From Candolleomyces eurysporus (Eukaryota; Basidiomycota; Agaricomycetes; Agaricales; Psathyrellaceae): 64,000 nucleotides of DNA. The position numbers and the translations under genes are program-made. Numbering within the stretch: position 1 is the stretch's first letter; each line of letters starts with the position of its first letter. The DNA lies in NCBI GenBank assembly GCA_027579435.1, contig JANBPK010001489.1:1-64000 (forward strand), written 5' to 3'. The notes under the pieces were generated by a model. The model searched no databases. It was not told the DNA's origin and saw only the letters and a program-made list of their open reading frames with translations. This document shows positions 1 to 14,992 of this stretch, piece by piece.

Positions 1-758
1 TCAACGGGGCGTGTCGTACGTGAGGTGGACGGCCGGGGGGACGGGGAGGGTCGAGGGCTTCCCCCGGAAGAACCCCCAAAATTCCAAGTTCCGTGAATGA
101 TACCAAGATCTTGGTTGGCGAAGTAGCTGAACAGCCCTCGTGTTAGGTCAAGACCGCCATAAGGACACCCGGGACACTGCAATGCGATTTACCCCCACAT
201 CAGCAAAAGTTATTTGAGGAACAAGAATATTAATCCACTTACGAGGTCCATAATACGGGCAGTCGCAGTCCTGCCGCCATAAGAGATGGTAATCGACTCT
301 CCGCAATGCGCACGATTATTCCATTGCTATCAAGAAAAGCCAAAAATCAGCAAACACAGTTCAGCATTGTTGGACACGGAATCACTCACAGCCGCATTTA
401 GAGCAACGATCTGACGAACAAAGGACAAAGCAAAGTTTTTCATCAGTCAACGAGCGCAGCATCAAAACAAAGTAACACTCACAAAGTCACTGTTGGTGTT
501 CACCTCCCCGCAAGCGCCGAGGCCTGCATCGTAGAACGAAAAGCGCGCATTGTCAAAACGCTTAACCAAGCGATGAGGCGGCGCGCTGTTGCCGTTTCCG
601 TCCTCGGAGGCAAGCTCGCGGAGCGTGAAATTCTGCATACGCGTGGGCTCCGATCCGTCGTCCGCGACAGTATTCAGAGGGACTGCATGGGCCTGCAGTA
701 CGCCCAAAACAATGAAGGACGCAGATAAGAGGAGATTCCAAGCGTTGAAGGCTAGCAT
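1..758 (-). CDS. Secreted double-psi beta-barrel (barwin/RlpA-like) protein, 3' end off the window
   Basis: The start at 758 is chosen because a hydrophobic signal peptide follows it at once (MLAFNAWNLLLSASFIV...). A spacer ending in a KR pair (LVKR) comes next, then the fold itself: ARFSFYDAGLGACGE, then NSDFIVALNAA, then HCGESITISYGG, then CPGCPYGGLDLTRGLF. This is the usual order for small fungal expansin-like/barwin-like secreted proteins, with the paired cysteines in place. Four exons are joined by clean GT-AG introns, and the second exon is only 21 bases (390-410). After the fold the frame continues into a Ser/Pro/Arg-rich tail and runs off the left edge without a stop, so the gene is partial. 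Proteins of this family are secreted and probably bind wall polysaccharide; no enzyme activity can be assigned from sequence. Confidence 0.85.
390..410 (-). other. 21-base internal coding exon of the barwin-like gene
   Basis: It encodes IVALNAA, the conserved first strand after the SDF motif. It lies between an acceptor ending TTCGTCAG and a donor GTGAGT. Without it the conserved motif is lost, so it is needed for a sensible protein. Confidence 0.8.
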
Positions 759-1758
759 GGTGATGGGCGATCCGCAGAGGTGCAGGACGGGTAAGCTCGT
801 CTCCCAGTTAGGTAGGTGGGTGTCGCGAAATGAAAAAGCACGAAGTGGAGAGGCCAAGGGAGCGCGTCGCACAACGGGGGGGGAGAGAGGGTCACCAAGA
901 GCAGCAGAAGGCTGGAAGCTTGGGGGGGGAAGGGGCAGCTGGGGGCAGCAGCAGCAGCAGCTTCTAGGGTCAAATTTTCCTAGCCCTTTCTATAGGATTT
1001 CTGAAAGGCGGACTCAGCCGCGAGGGTCGCACGCGCAGCGCAAACCACGAGTTTTCGGCCGCCCCGAGAAAATAAATAAAATAGATGTCAAAAAGCGGCG
1101 CTGGACCTTCAAATGAAGGAGACCGATGGGACGGCGAGGGACGACGGACGTCAGATGTGACAAAAATAATTAACAGAAAAAGGTCCCGTCGGAACGACCG
1201 CCCTGCCCTCCGCCCTAAATCGATAACCTCGCTTTACCCAGGGTTTCCAGACACAAAGCAAGTTTATGAAACTCTTTGGGGTTGTCTTTCCAAATGAGTT
1301 AAACGTGTAACGCGCATGGTCCTAACGGCAACACCTTGGTAAGTCGAAGTTTCCAGCCAAAAAGAGAGAAATCGCGTCTTAACAGCAACAATTCTGAATG
1401 GAGTTACCGAAGAAAAACTCGGCGGAAGCCTTCGGATACAAAATCCACGGACTAGAACGGAATTCGAGGGTGTCTTTGCCAGAAGTCTGAGGCGTCTCGA
1501 AGTTATCGATGATGTCAAAAGAAAATTGGTCACCAAGGGCGTCGATTATCTCAGCGTCCAACGGAGCTGAGCGTGTGATGCTTCGGCGGGCGCGTGTTGA
1601 TCCACGCCGCTGCACGCAGGCAACTGGGCGCCCCGTTTCCCTCTGTGACTTGCAGCGTGCTTGGGAAAATCTGGAGAATTAAGGATACACATTAAATGGT
1701 ATTAATCTCACTCTACAACACCCCAATGCAAATACTTAGGTAAACGGAAGGACATGTT
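759..1758. other. Intergenic region, no supported gene
   Basis: This lies between the barwin-like gene start and the calcium pump stop. It holds a short CAG repeat near 946-960 and A/T-rich patches. One minus-strand open frame at about 1379-1615 has no ATG and an upstream stop, so I do not call it. The part near 760-1000 should contain the barwin-like gene's promoter. Confidence 0.5.
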
Positions 1759-5391
<3,633 letters not shown>

Positions 5392-5869
5392 TCAAAAGAC
5401 CAACGGTGAAGCTGGCTCTATGGCAGAATCTAAAGAGGAGAGGAAAAAGTTTGGGGAAAAGAAGAGAAAGGTCGAGAAATCCGTAGGGCCACATAGCCGG
5501 CTTGCTGAGAAACGTGCGAACACTGACGTGGCGCACTGCACCTGGACTCGAGATACGGCCAGACGGGCCACCTGCCACTGAATTAATGAGAATTTAATGC
5601 TCCGAGAGACTTCAGAGGGCCATACAGCCATTCCCGAGGCCCCTGGCCGCTGGATGAGTTGCCTTGGACGGGAGGCCCCTGACCTGCTCGTCCCTCGGCA
5701 ACCTGCCGCCACTAGGCCTTGGACAAACAAAGGTCAATAGTCTTGATTATTGACTCAGGTGTTTCGTCGCCTGCGGGTCTTGAAATCGAATATCACGACC
5801 GCGGATTCAGTCACTCTTTGGGTCGTCGTCGCCGTCCTCCGCGACTGTCAGCCACCATTCCGAGTCGAC
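5392..5869. promoter_or_regulatory. Divergent promoter region between ECA1 and SIP5-like gene
   Basis: This 478-base spacer separates two divergent start codons, so both promoters must lie here. I see no clear TATA box or recognisable operator. Confidence 0.5.
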
Positions 5870-7594
5870 ATGGGCAACTCCTCGTCGTCCAGTCGTAATC
5901 ACGAGGAAACCGTTGATTACGGTGCCCTCGTGCCCCAGGGAGTCTATACCGGCGCACGAGATTGGAATCAATCGGTCGTTGCTCAGCTTATTGTTGCAAG
6001 AAAGTTGGCACCCTTCTATCGCCCCCTCGAGGAGTACGAAGAAGCCTGGGACGACGACCAGGTCCTGGCCGCGCGAAAGGAGCTGCCTGACGGAGGGGAG
6101 AACAATAGCGAGACGGCTGGCCGGGCTGAGCCGAGCAAGTCCAGTCACAGCAAACGCCCAAGCGCCGGCAAGGAGTTCAGGCCAGAGGTTGGAGTGTATC
6201 GCGGTGCCGTCGAATGCCCCATTTGCTTTCTCGTGAGTCCCCAGCTTGCCAGCCCTCCTCCTGAACGCCTTTAATTACGTCATCTCTCTTAGTACTATCC
6301 TCCTAATATCAACCATTCGAGATGCTGCGACCAGGCTATTTGCACAGAGTGCTTTGTCCAGATTAAACGAGCAGAGCCCACCACGACCCACATCGTCTCC
6401 GAACCCGCTGCTTGCCCATACTGCGTCCAAGATAACTTTGGAATCGTTTACACCCCTCCTCCTTGGCGCTCAGGCATAGCAAGCGATGGTGCGCCTCTCT
6501 TATCACTCGCTGATGTGTCTCGGGCACAGGCCCAGGCTTCTGTCCCAACCCACAAACGGCGACAGAAGAGTTACAGCGCAGACAGCCCAGAGGTCGTGAC
6601 CATTGGTGTGTTCCATCATCTCACTGCCCGGCGTATCAGCTTCTCACTCAGCACTAGATCACATTCGACCTGATTGGGAGGCGAAACTGGCGGCTGTACG
6701 GGCAGCCGTTGCGCGACGTGCTAATCGAAGAATTATTATGCGGCAGGTCGGCGACAGGTTGATACCTGTCGGAATTGGACGGATTCAGACCCCCGAAGAG
6801 GCCGCTGCGGAGACTGCCAATGGAGGTAGTAGAAGGCGAAGGCATCAACATAACGTCAACGGGGCTGGGGAACAGTATGTTGGGGTATCTGGTCAAGATT
6901 TGGAAGAGGTATGTGGGTGTCACATTGGAGATGAACACTCTTGCTAACCAAGTGTTAGTTGATGCTGATGGAGGCTATGAGACTATCTCTCATTGATCAT
7001 GAGGAACACCAGCGAAAGGAAGCTGATGAGCGAAGGAAGAAGGAAGAAGCTGAGAGGGCAGCTGGAGGACAGGGAGGCTCATCGCAGGGTGAGACGGGAT
7101 CAGCACAGCCAACGATATCGACCTCATCTAGTTCCTTGCCTGTGAACTCATCTGGTCATGGCTCTGGGTCAACTTCACGAAGTCGAACACCCGAACCGTC
7201 TTCTTCGTGGACCAGCAGATCACCTCCTCCATTCAGCACATTGAATGCTGCCCTTCTCTCTTCTGGAACTGCGTCTGCCTTCTTGAACTCTTCCCGACCG
7301 CCTATTGTCTCTTCGACTGAACCAGTCCCCGTGCCAGCTATTAGCGTGCAGGATGGTCCATCAGGTGCTGCCTTGTCGACAAATTCGACGTCTTCATTAC
7401 CTGGTGAATTTCCTCTTCCTTCTCCTTCCACATCCTCAACGATTTCTCATTCACCGTCTACCTATGTTAACTTGCCATCCTCGCCGGAACAAGACCCCGA
7501 ACAGAGTGCACCGACTACCACCTTGAAGACGGACGCAGCGAGAGGTGCGGAAAACGACACGATGTCTTCGAATAGTGCATCGACAACGAGCTAG
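5870..7594 (+). CDS. SIP5: SIP5-like RING/zinc-finger protein
   Basis: Four exons (about 5870-6232, 6293-6605, 6658-6908, 6959-7594) give about 520 residues. The start is MGNSSSSSR, a possible N-myristoylation site (Gly2). The core is the Sip5 pattern: GVYTGARDWNQSVV, LIVARKLAPFYRPLEEYEE, then a zinc-binding cluster CPICFLYYPPNINHSRCC...CTECFVQIKR...CPYC. A second conserved part, HIRPDWEAKLAAVRAAV, follows. The last exon opens with LMLMEAMRLSLIDHEEHQ (a UIM-like helix) and ends in a long Ser/Pro/Thr-rich tail. Yeast Sip5 binds the Snf1 kinase and its phosphatase Reg1/Glc7 and helps in glucose-dependent control; that role here is inferred from homology. The zinc cluster could also act as an E3 ligase, which the sequence does not decide. 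Confidence 0.88.
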
Positions 7595-9163
7595 ACGGCA
7601 AGGTAACACTATCCGTTTGCTCAGCTCGTCAGCTCGACTTAAACGCCTTTCTTTTCGTCATTCTCGCCAGCTCTTTCGGCACCCCCAAGGCTTCGTCGGG
7701 AATACGCGCAGGATTAACCGCGCACGAAGGATGAGTTTTCTTCCTGTGCATCCGCTATACCCTGCTCTAGCGCGGCTTTCGCATTTCCAGGCTCTCTCCC
7801 CCTCCCTCTCCTCACCGATTATTTTTTGATGACACTTCACGATCTTATGGTGCTGTATCACAACTCTCACATTCATCCACACATACATCCAATGTTGCCT
7901 TCCTTTGCTTTCAATGCCACATCATCACGCCCCAATGCCCTCTACCTACTCCACTGCATCTTGTCGTTGTCATTGCCGCCCGCCTCTTGGTCGGGCTGCT
8001 TTTCGCTTGGTTTTTGTAGTAGCATTAGGGCGTTCCCTCCTCTCCCTGTGCAAACGGTACAACAAACCCTGCCATATGACCAACCGACTACCTCTTACCC
8101 CCCTCTCTCCCTCCCTCTCTACCTAGCTATTTAATGCCTTTCTCATTCCTTCTTTTCTCCTTCGGCTCATTCGATCACATACGTTCCCTCGTTTCTTCCG
8201 AGTCAGTTCGTCACCTTTTTTTTTTCTTCTACTCCTTTCGTCTTCGACTGGTTGCTTTCCATATTTTTCTTTCGCCTCGTATCTCTCTCTCTCTCTCCCT
8301 CTCCTCATGTGTAACAACAACTATCTAGACCTTATCGATATCATTGACAGCACATCATACTTTGCCTTTTTAGTGTGAGATGTATAACGTCGTAGGTGAT
8401 TTCGAGGATGGGTAAGACTTGTGCCGGGCAACGACGATGAAGTGCTCCTGCTTAGAGCTAGCAATGTACTCGAGCTCCGGGGCGTCGATGTGGCATTAAC
8501 AACCCACCGTACTTTACCTTTTGATGCCAGACAGACCTGGTGTTTTGAGGATGTGTGATACCGTTCAACGGCGATACAGTGCTCCTGCTCAGCGCTGAGA
8601 ACCAGCAATGTACTCGAGCTGGAATTTAGAACCATAAACGTCGATGTGACGAAGTCGACGTCGACACGTTTCGAATCCCCACCGGATAGCATGACGGGGC
8701 GGGTGGCTCAGTCCCTGTGGTCGGAAAATTGTAGATAGAGTATTCATATAACGACGGGGAATCACTCGAAACGAGAAAAAGGAATAATTAGGTAGAGATG
8801 CGATTAATCACGCGTGTATATAAAAAGGATAGATTACTGCGACTACGCTTCATGCAGGTGTCGTCGTATCAAACCAATCTTCCCATTTTTGACCGTGTAT
8901 CATTCAGAGATGACATGGGGGTCCAAGCGCTATCACTACTACTTGGAGCCAGACGGCCTGTCCGCTGCCCAGATCGGTTTCGCGGCCTCTGGGTTGCCCG
9001 CACCGGCAGCTGCCTGCGAAGGGGTGAGAAGCATGTCAGTAAACCGGTCAGACAGGCTGTCAGCCCAAAATAAATTTTAATGGAAGGATGAAAGAAAAAA
9101 AAAAGAGGAGAAGGGATGGAAGCCCTTGAGCCTTATGAAAGAACAATGAAAGTGGAGAAAATG
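7595..9163. other. Intergenic region with pyrimidine-rich stretch and a diverged tandem repeat
   Basis: The first half is C/T-rich, probably 3' UTR of the SIP5-like gene, with a CT microsatellite near 8283-8302. A two-copy imperfect repeat lies at 8352-8654 (listed apart). I find no supported gene. Confidence 0.5.
8352..8654. repeat. Imperfect direct tandem repeat, two copies of about 150 bases
   Basis: Copy 1 (about 8352-8504) and copy 2 (about 8505-8654) share a fixed order of blocks: tactttgcctttt / tactttacctttt, then tcgaggatg / ttgaggatg, then agtgctcctgct, then agcaatgtactcgagct, then cgtcgatgtg. The copies differ by substitutions and small indels. On the minus strand one frame stays open across both copies (8321-8692) but has no recognisable domain. 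Confidence 0.7.
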
Positions 9164-11629
9164 TCACAGCTGGCGATCTCCCTGTGAAAAGACACTCATA
9201 AATGGGATTCCGGATGGGTACGTGTCTGTCCAATTTGACATCGCGCGCCCAAGGACAGTGGAGCGGAACCATGGCCCAGCCCCGAAGGGTGAAATGATAG
9301 AGTTATAAGGTGAAGTGAGTGGCGTAAACTTCCAGAAACTGGGAAGTGAAAAAAGCAGCAAAGAACAGAACAGAGAATAGAACAGAACAAGGGTAGCAAT
9401 TCAACCCCGCACTCACCTGTGCTTCGACCTGTTTCTTCATCTCTGCTTCGCGAGCCAGACGAGCGGCTCGTGCAGCATCGACTTTCCGCCTCAGATCAGG
9501 CGCCATTTCCTAGAGAGGACAGTAGGGAAGGGAAGAAACATGGCCAAATCAGTATCGGTATCAAATGCGATTCTGTGGCAAAAAAAACAGGGAGATAGAT
9601 GGAGATGGGTAGCACCAAATATATAGGTAGGTTGCTCGGAATAGAGTAAGCAAGGAAATAATAAATGAAAAACCTCGATTGAGTGAGTCACACCAAAAAG
9701 GGTAACGGAATTCCGAGAAAGAGCATCCATCCGTTCATGAAAGCATAGGAGGCTCTGATACAACAGTAGCAACAGCGAAGCCGCGCACCACTACCATTCC
9801 CCACCAATTAGAAGGTGAAGAAGGCCACGAGACTGAGGGAGAAGTGGAAGATGGAAGACGATGGAAGTTGAAAGAAGTGGCAGTAGTAGCATTCATTCAC
9901 CCATAAATGAATGAGCCAATGAATGAATTGAAACCAACAACACCTGAGCAACAGAGCTCACAACGGTGGGGATCCATACAAATGTGATAGAATCACGAAA
10001 CGCGGGCGATGGCCACAACTCAAAGAACCTCAGGCTCGCGTGCAAGCACTCCTTCGTCCGTCGGAATCGCACCCTAGCCCGGAGTTTCTCCGGAAGTGAC
10101 CACAGCCATAGGCTAAGGTTCAAGGGTCTAAACCAGCACGCATGCTCAGTGCTAAGATCAGCTATCATCCGTTGTCGTTAGCTCAGCAACGGAGACCAGC
10201 ACAGTGCTAGACCCGGCCCAAAAAAGAAAGAAGAAGAACAAACAAAGGAAAGACAGCGATAATGGGAGAAGATTTAACAACTCCGTTGGCAGTGGATGGG
10301 TGGCTATCCAGAAGCCTGGTCCTGAGCCCCTAGACCCTTCCGGTAAACGCCATAACGAACAGTCAGACAGAGTAATGTCCGTCATGCGTTTCTGCCAGAA
10401 CCAGAAGAATGTGTGATGATTGGATTCCACAGTACGTCTCGGAGGGATTCTTCGCCGATCCGGGTCCACGCTATGATGGCGTCACGCAGATCCTCTCCAG
10501 CCTATTGCCACGCCCACGGAAAAAAAGAGCGAGGAGAGAAAGTGTTTTGAGAGGGACACTCACATTATACAGTTGCTCCTCGGTCGGCGTCGTCACTAGA
10601 GGGTTGATAAGAATGCGGGAGAGCCAAGCGTCAGCCAACGTCATACGGTCAAAAAAAAAACGAGTAGATCAGAAAATTGGGCGTCTCTTGAAACCCAATC
10701 TCATGACTGTCGATGTGGTCATGGGTGAACAGTCAAGAAGGAAGTGTCTGAGAAGTCTCCGACCACAACGAACCTTTCATAAGAGTGTACCCAACACCCA
10801 TCACTGAAGACGCCCGATCGTGGTATGTATGGAAAGCAAAGAACACCGGCAGAGATAGGGAATGCGAGTTAGGTAAGATAGAGAAGACGCAAAGTCAATC
10901 AACAAGGCGCCAGATAAGCCATGTCAAGAGCATCGACATCAAAAGATGATGATTCGAATTCGAATTATAGGAGGAGATCGTGTTCGCAGCAGCAGAATCA
11001 TGCACAGCGCCCAAAGCGTCCGTGTAAAGAGATCACCCACCCACCCACCGTTAAAGATCGGTTTGGGGAGGTGACACACAGGCAGGTCGCACAGGGTAGA
11101 TAAGTAAAGATAGGGTTCCATTGTCCACATAGAAGAAGCAGCAAGCGCGGGTGCCCCGGGTCGGTTTGGCCCCCGTCACAGCGTTTGATGACGATGCGGT
11201 TACAGTGATAGCCAGACGAGACACGTCGGAAAAAGAGGCCACGGTGAACACGGAGGTTCGTTCGTAAGACCCAAAGGCGTTCCCAGCAGAATATCAGAAC
11301 CAACCCCACAAATACCAGCGAAGCGAAAAGCCGTATTTTTCATTGATTCAAACCAATGCCGAAATGGTTGAAGCCGCGAACGAGATAGATTCGTCGAGTT
11401 CCCATGAATATAAACGCCCACATAGAAGGAAGGTGGAGCACCAGTAGCAGGGGTGATACGCGAGAGGTAGTTCGTTTGCAAAGGAAAGAGGAAAATTAAT
11501 TCAACCCGTGAGCTGGCTAGGCTGAACGAGGCGATTTAGGTGGTACTCACGGATAGTAGTCAACCCCGTCCATCTCACCCAAGGAAAGTTTGACATCTTC
11601 AAAGGTGGTTTCTTGTTTACGTATGTGCT
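9164..11629 (-). CDS. Unresolved multi-exon gene, product unknown
   Basis: Several minus-strand pieces look like true exons but I cannot join them with confidence. The best is about 9415-9509: acceptor CTCTAG, then EMAPDLRRKVDAARAARL and a short charged helix, then donor GTGAGT. It can join a last exon GDRQL with stop at 9164. Upstream pieces are DAWLSRILINPLVTTP with donor GTGAGT (about 10562-10640), DLRDAIIAWTRIGEESLRD (about 10450-10510, after an acceptor CAATAG), and HIRKQETTFEDVKLSLGE, ending MDGVDYYP before a donor GTGAGT (about 11550-11629). The long gaps between them are unlike the short introns elsewhere, so this may be two genes, a gene with large 5' introns, or partly chance. I do not recognise the family. 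The limits given are those of the pieces seen. Confidence 0.3.
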
Positions 11630-12042
11630 AAATGCGAGACGTTAGAGAGGTAGGTTGAATGAAGGGCAGCGGCGTGGAGGACGTTGAAGAGGTCAATGGA
11701 CAAGACGCGTTCGCGGGTCGGCAGTTTCAGTCGGAATTGATTCCGACTCCGCTTCAAGCAACCTTCACATCATCCTTGGCGTGCGGATCCAATTTTATAT
11801 TCGTTTTGGGTGATAATTTGACCCAATGCAATGTATTACGACGGTAGCGAGCAAGCAAAGCGAATAATGCGATGTACAGTAGCAACGACCATGACCATGT
11901 AATAGACAAACAGTACGTATAATGAAGGTTGTGCAAACGAAAAATGGCGTACACGNAAAAGAACGACGACGAAGAACGAATATATAGTGACAGAATGGCA
12001 GACCCAGCATGCAAAAACGAAGAACGGAGGGAGAAAGAGTCC

Positions 12043-14727
12043 TCATGAAGAATGATCATCTCTTAAACTGAACATTTTTCTTGTTGAAGGCAAAAGGTCC
12101 TTCATAGTGGAAACAAAAGACCGCTTTCTCGTTCTTGCGAACCCAGCGAGGTCGCTCTCTTTCCGACTCTTCTCTTCAATCCTCGCCAACTCCTCTGCCC
12201 ATTCACGCTCAAGGTCTTCACCAGTTGCGTCTACCTGAGAAACTCCCGTAGGGTTGAAACTCGATGGTGGGGGCCGGGGTTGACCTCGAGGATTAGAAGT
12301 TGAATGCGGCTTTTGAGCACCTTGAGGTGCCCGTGGTCGTTGTTGCTCCTGGTCTCCTCCATACTTGCTTACATCCCGGTAAAACTCCTCCTCATCGGCG
12401 CTGCTGTCCCCCTTTATCCGATGCGACCCTTTCCTCCGCTTCTTCTCCCCACTCGATACACTCGAGGAACTAGCGGTCGTGTTCGTGCTACAAGTGCTTG
12501 TCATTCCAGCATTGGCACTCGCAGTCCCCCGTTTAGAGGACCCAGAAGACGACGAATGGTTCTTCAGCGGTGGGGCCGACACAGCCCAGAAACTGCTGCT
12601 GCTCAGCTTGCCACTGCTTGAAGATCGATTATTCTTCGAGATGTTCGATGATGTAGCCACGTTACTGATTTGGCTTGAAACACCGGGCTCGCTCATCCCC
12701 AAGGATATCGGCAGACCCATGGCGCCCCATCCCACCTCCGATCTCCTCTTTTTGTGCGGTTCCCCAACGTTCTTGAAGCTCGATTTATCCCGAGGTCCAG
12801 CGCTCGTATGGGGCCGACGAGGCGTCTTCGCTCTGGCGGATGAGGAGGAGCCACCGATATGGGTAGATATCCCATCACCCCTGTACGGTGCAGGGGAAGG
12901 AGGGATATCCTCACCCCTCTCTGGCCTCAACCTCCTCGGAGACTTGGACTTTGACCGCAAAGTGGAGTCATTCACACGTCCCGATTCCACCAACTCGGCA
13001 TAGGTCGCCTGCGCATTCTGACGCTCTTGTTCACTCGTGGAAACCACCACCAACTCCTTCTCTGCCAATTCAATCGTATCCGTCCCGCCAACCGGGGAAG
13101 AGACCGAGATCTGTAAGATGCAAAAGAGGAAAGGACGAAAAATGGAGTTAGCACACGAAATTTTCGGATCAGAGACACAAAGTAGCCACGCGGTGTTAAT
13201 TGGAACCCAACACGCGCAGTGAAAGAAGAAGATTTGGAAGGAGCAAGTATACGAAAGATAGAATCACCTTGACGCGAATAAAATACTTGACAGAAACTAG
13301 GTCCGAAGATATTGTTTCTCCGATTGCCCAGCGACTGTGCGATTTCGAAGTCGGCCACTCAAGCGTGAGCGTCTGACTCCAAACGCCGTTGGCATCTCGT
13401 GTGAACTGGTCGCATTCAGTGCCAACAATCGGGTTGACGACGACTTTTGCCGGTGGGGAAGAAGCCGCAGTTGATACTGTCGGTGTTGTTTGACCAGAAG
13501 TATGATGAGGGGGATTATGAGGGATTTCTGGGAGTGGTGGGGGTGGTGATGATGATGACAAAAGTGGTGCATCAGAAGTAAATGAGAATAAGGATACGGT
13601 GGAAGGATTCACGGTGTCGGGAGTGATGGTTGGATTCGATGCTAGTGATTCAGTGGACTGAGTCGGTTCAAACTGATGCGAGGGGATTGCGGATTCTGCT
13701 GCATATGATGGAACATGAGGAGGAATGCGTTGTGGTGAGGATGCTGAAATTTGCCGTGAGGGGGAGAAATATGAGCCATGAGAACTAGACAGGTTGTTTG
13801 ACTGTGACGATGAGGATGGTGGGGTGCTGGGCTGTGACCGGGAGGATGATGACTGGCTTGAAGAGGGGATAGCTATTGGCGGGGAGGGGGTCTGGGGGTC
13901 AAGAAGCTGTATCCGCCTCTCGACATGGAGGACGGCGTTCTTAATTATCACGTTGGGTTCCACTGGCTGCAGCTGCAGAGGAACGGAGACGTTTTCGGAC
14001 GGCCCGACAGGAGATGTGGGTACTTGGAGCGAGTAGCGTATCCGTGGGGCGCGTGGTTTGCTTGTGCATTTATCAAGCGGAGCGGAGGGTTCAGAGAGTG
14101 TTGGTGGAAGCCTTGGGAGGTCGAACCGCGTCAACGGCAGCTCGAAATGGCGGATTTGGCGGAAGCCAACGCCGGTGATGGGGACATGCGTAAGTACTGC
14201 GAGGACGTTAGGATTTGGGCTACAGTGTGATAGGGAATACGCGCACCTGCTTCCACCCTCCATGTGCAGCGGTAGTCGACGAAGACAGCGGTGCTGAAGC
14301 CGGCAACGTTGGACGGCAGGGTGATGCGAAACGGGTACTCGAGAACGCCGATGGGCTCGTAGTCGACATCGTCGGGCTTGGACCAGAGCACCTGGGTATA
14401 GTCCACGAGCAGCTTCGAGTTTGTGACGTTGACTCGGCCTATCCGGTGTTCATAGCAGCGCACGGAAATGGTAAGCGAGGTGCACGGCAAGAGCTTGAGG
14501 TCTGCATCGAGCTTTGTGCGGACAACTGACGGGACCATGAGCACGAAGACTGGAAGGGGCGTGAAGACACATACTGCCTTCGACGCGTATGGGGGTGAGG
14601 CCTAGAAAGCCGAGGTAGGGAAAGTATTTGCCACCCTGGTTACCTGCGGGGAGAACGTCAGCAACGACGGCGGGGACGGGGACGACGACGAGGGACCTTT
14701 TGTGGAGGACAGGATGAGCTGGACCAT
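12043..14727 (-). CDS. Arrestin-domain protein (ART/alpha-arrestin type)
   Basis: Arrestin-fold proteins bind membrane cargo and often recruit ubiquitin ligase or trafficking factors. The N-terminal lobe reads FLGLTPIRVEG, IVRTKLDADLKL, SLTISVRCYEHRIG, then LEYPFRITLPSNVAGFSTAV. The C-terminal lobe has IRYSLQVPTSPVGPSENVSV, LTLEWPTSKSHSRWAIGET, then SVKYFIRVK joined to ISVSSPVGGTDTIELAEKEL. A long Ser/Pro-rich loop sits inside the C lobe, and a long Ser-rich tail follows it (12043-13068) with basic patches and a final coiled part (LEREWAEELARIEEKSRK). I see no canonical PPxY ubiquitin-ligase motif. The first intron would use the weak donor GTCCCT; an alternative start lies at 14878, so the N-terminus is uncertain. 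The gene is head-to-head with the transporter at 14993. Confidence 0.8.
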
Positions 14728-14992
14728 GAGGGCGGAGGGGGAGAAGGAAGGGAACGGGCGAAAAGGGAGAAGGCGAGTAGCATCTGGATAAAAACCCTTG
14801 GAATTGTTCAGAAGCACTCCCAACTATAATGATCCAAATGTCCCAGAAGTCTTCGATTCCGAGAATATCTATCTCCATCCGGCCCTCTTCTCCGGCCCTC
14901 CGGTGTTCGGGCTCTCTTTCGGCTCCGTCCGCGCTCCGGCTCTTCGCTGCTAGCTCGGACGATGCGCTGCCCCTCTCTACTCGACGACCACC

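Noticed and set aside
1379..1615. Minus-strand open frame of about 78 codons between the barwin-like gene and ECA1
   Set aside because: It begins at GTG with a stop just upstream, has no ATG, and no partner exon was found.
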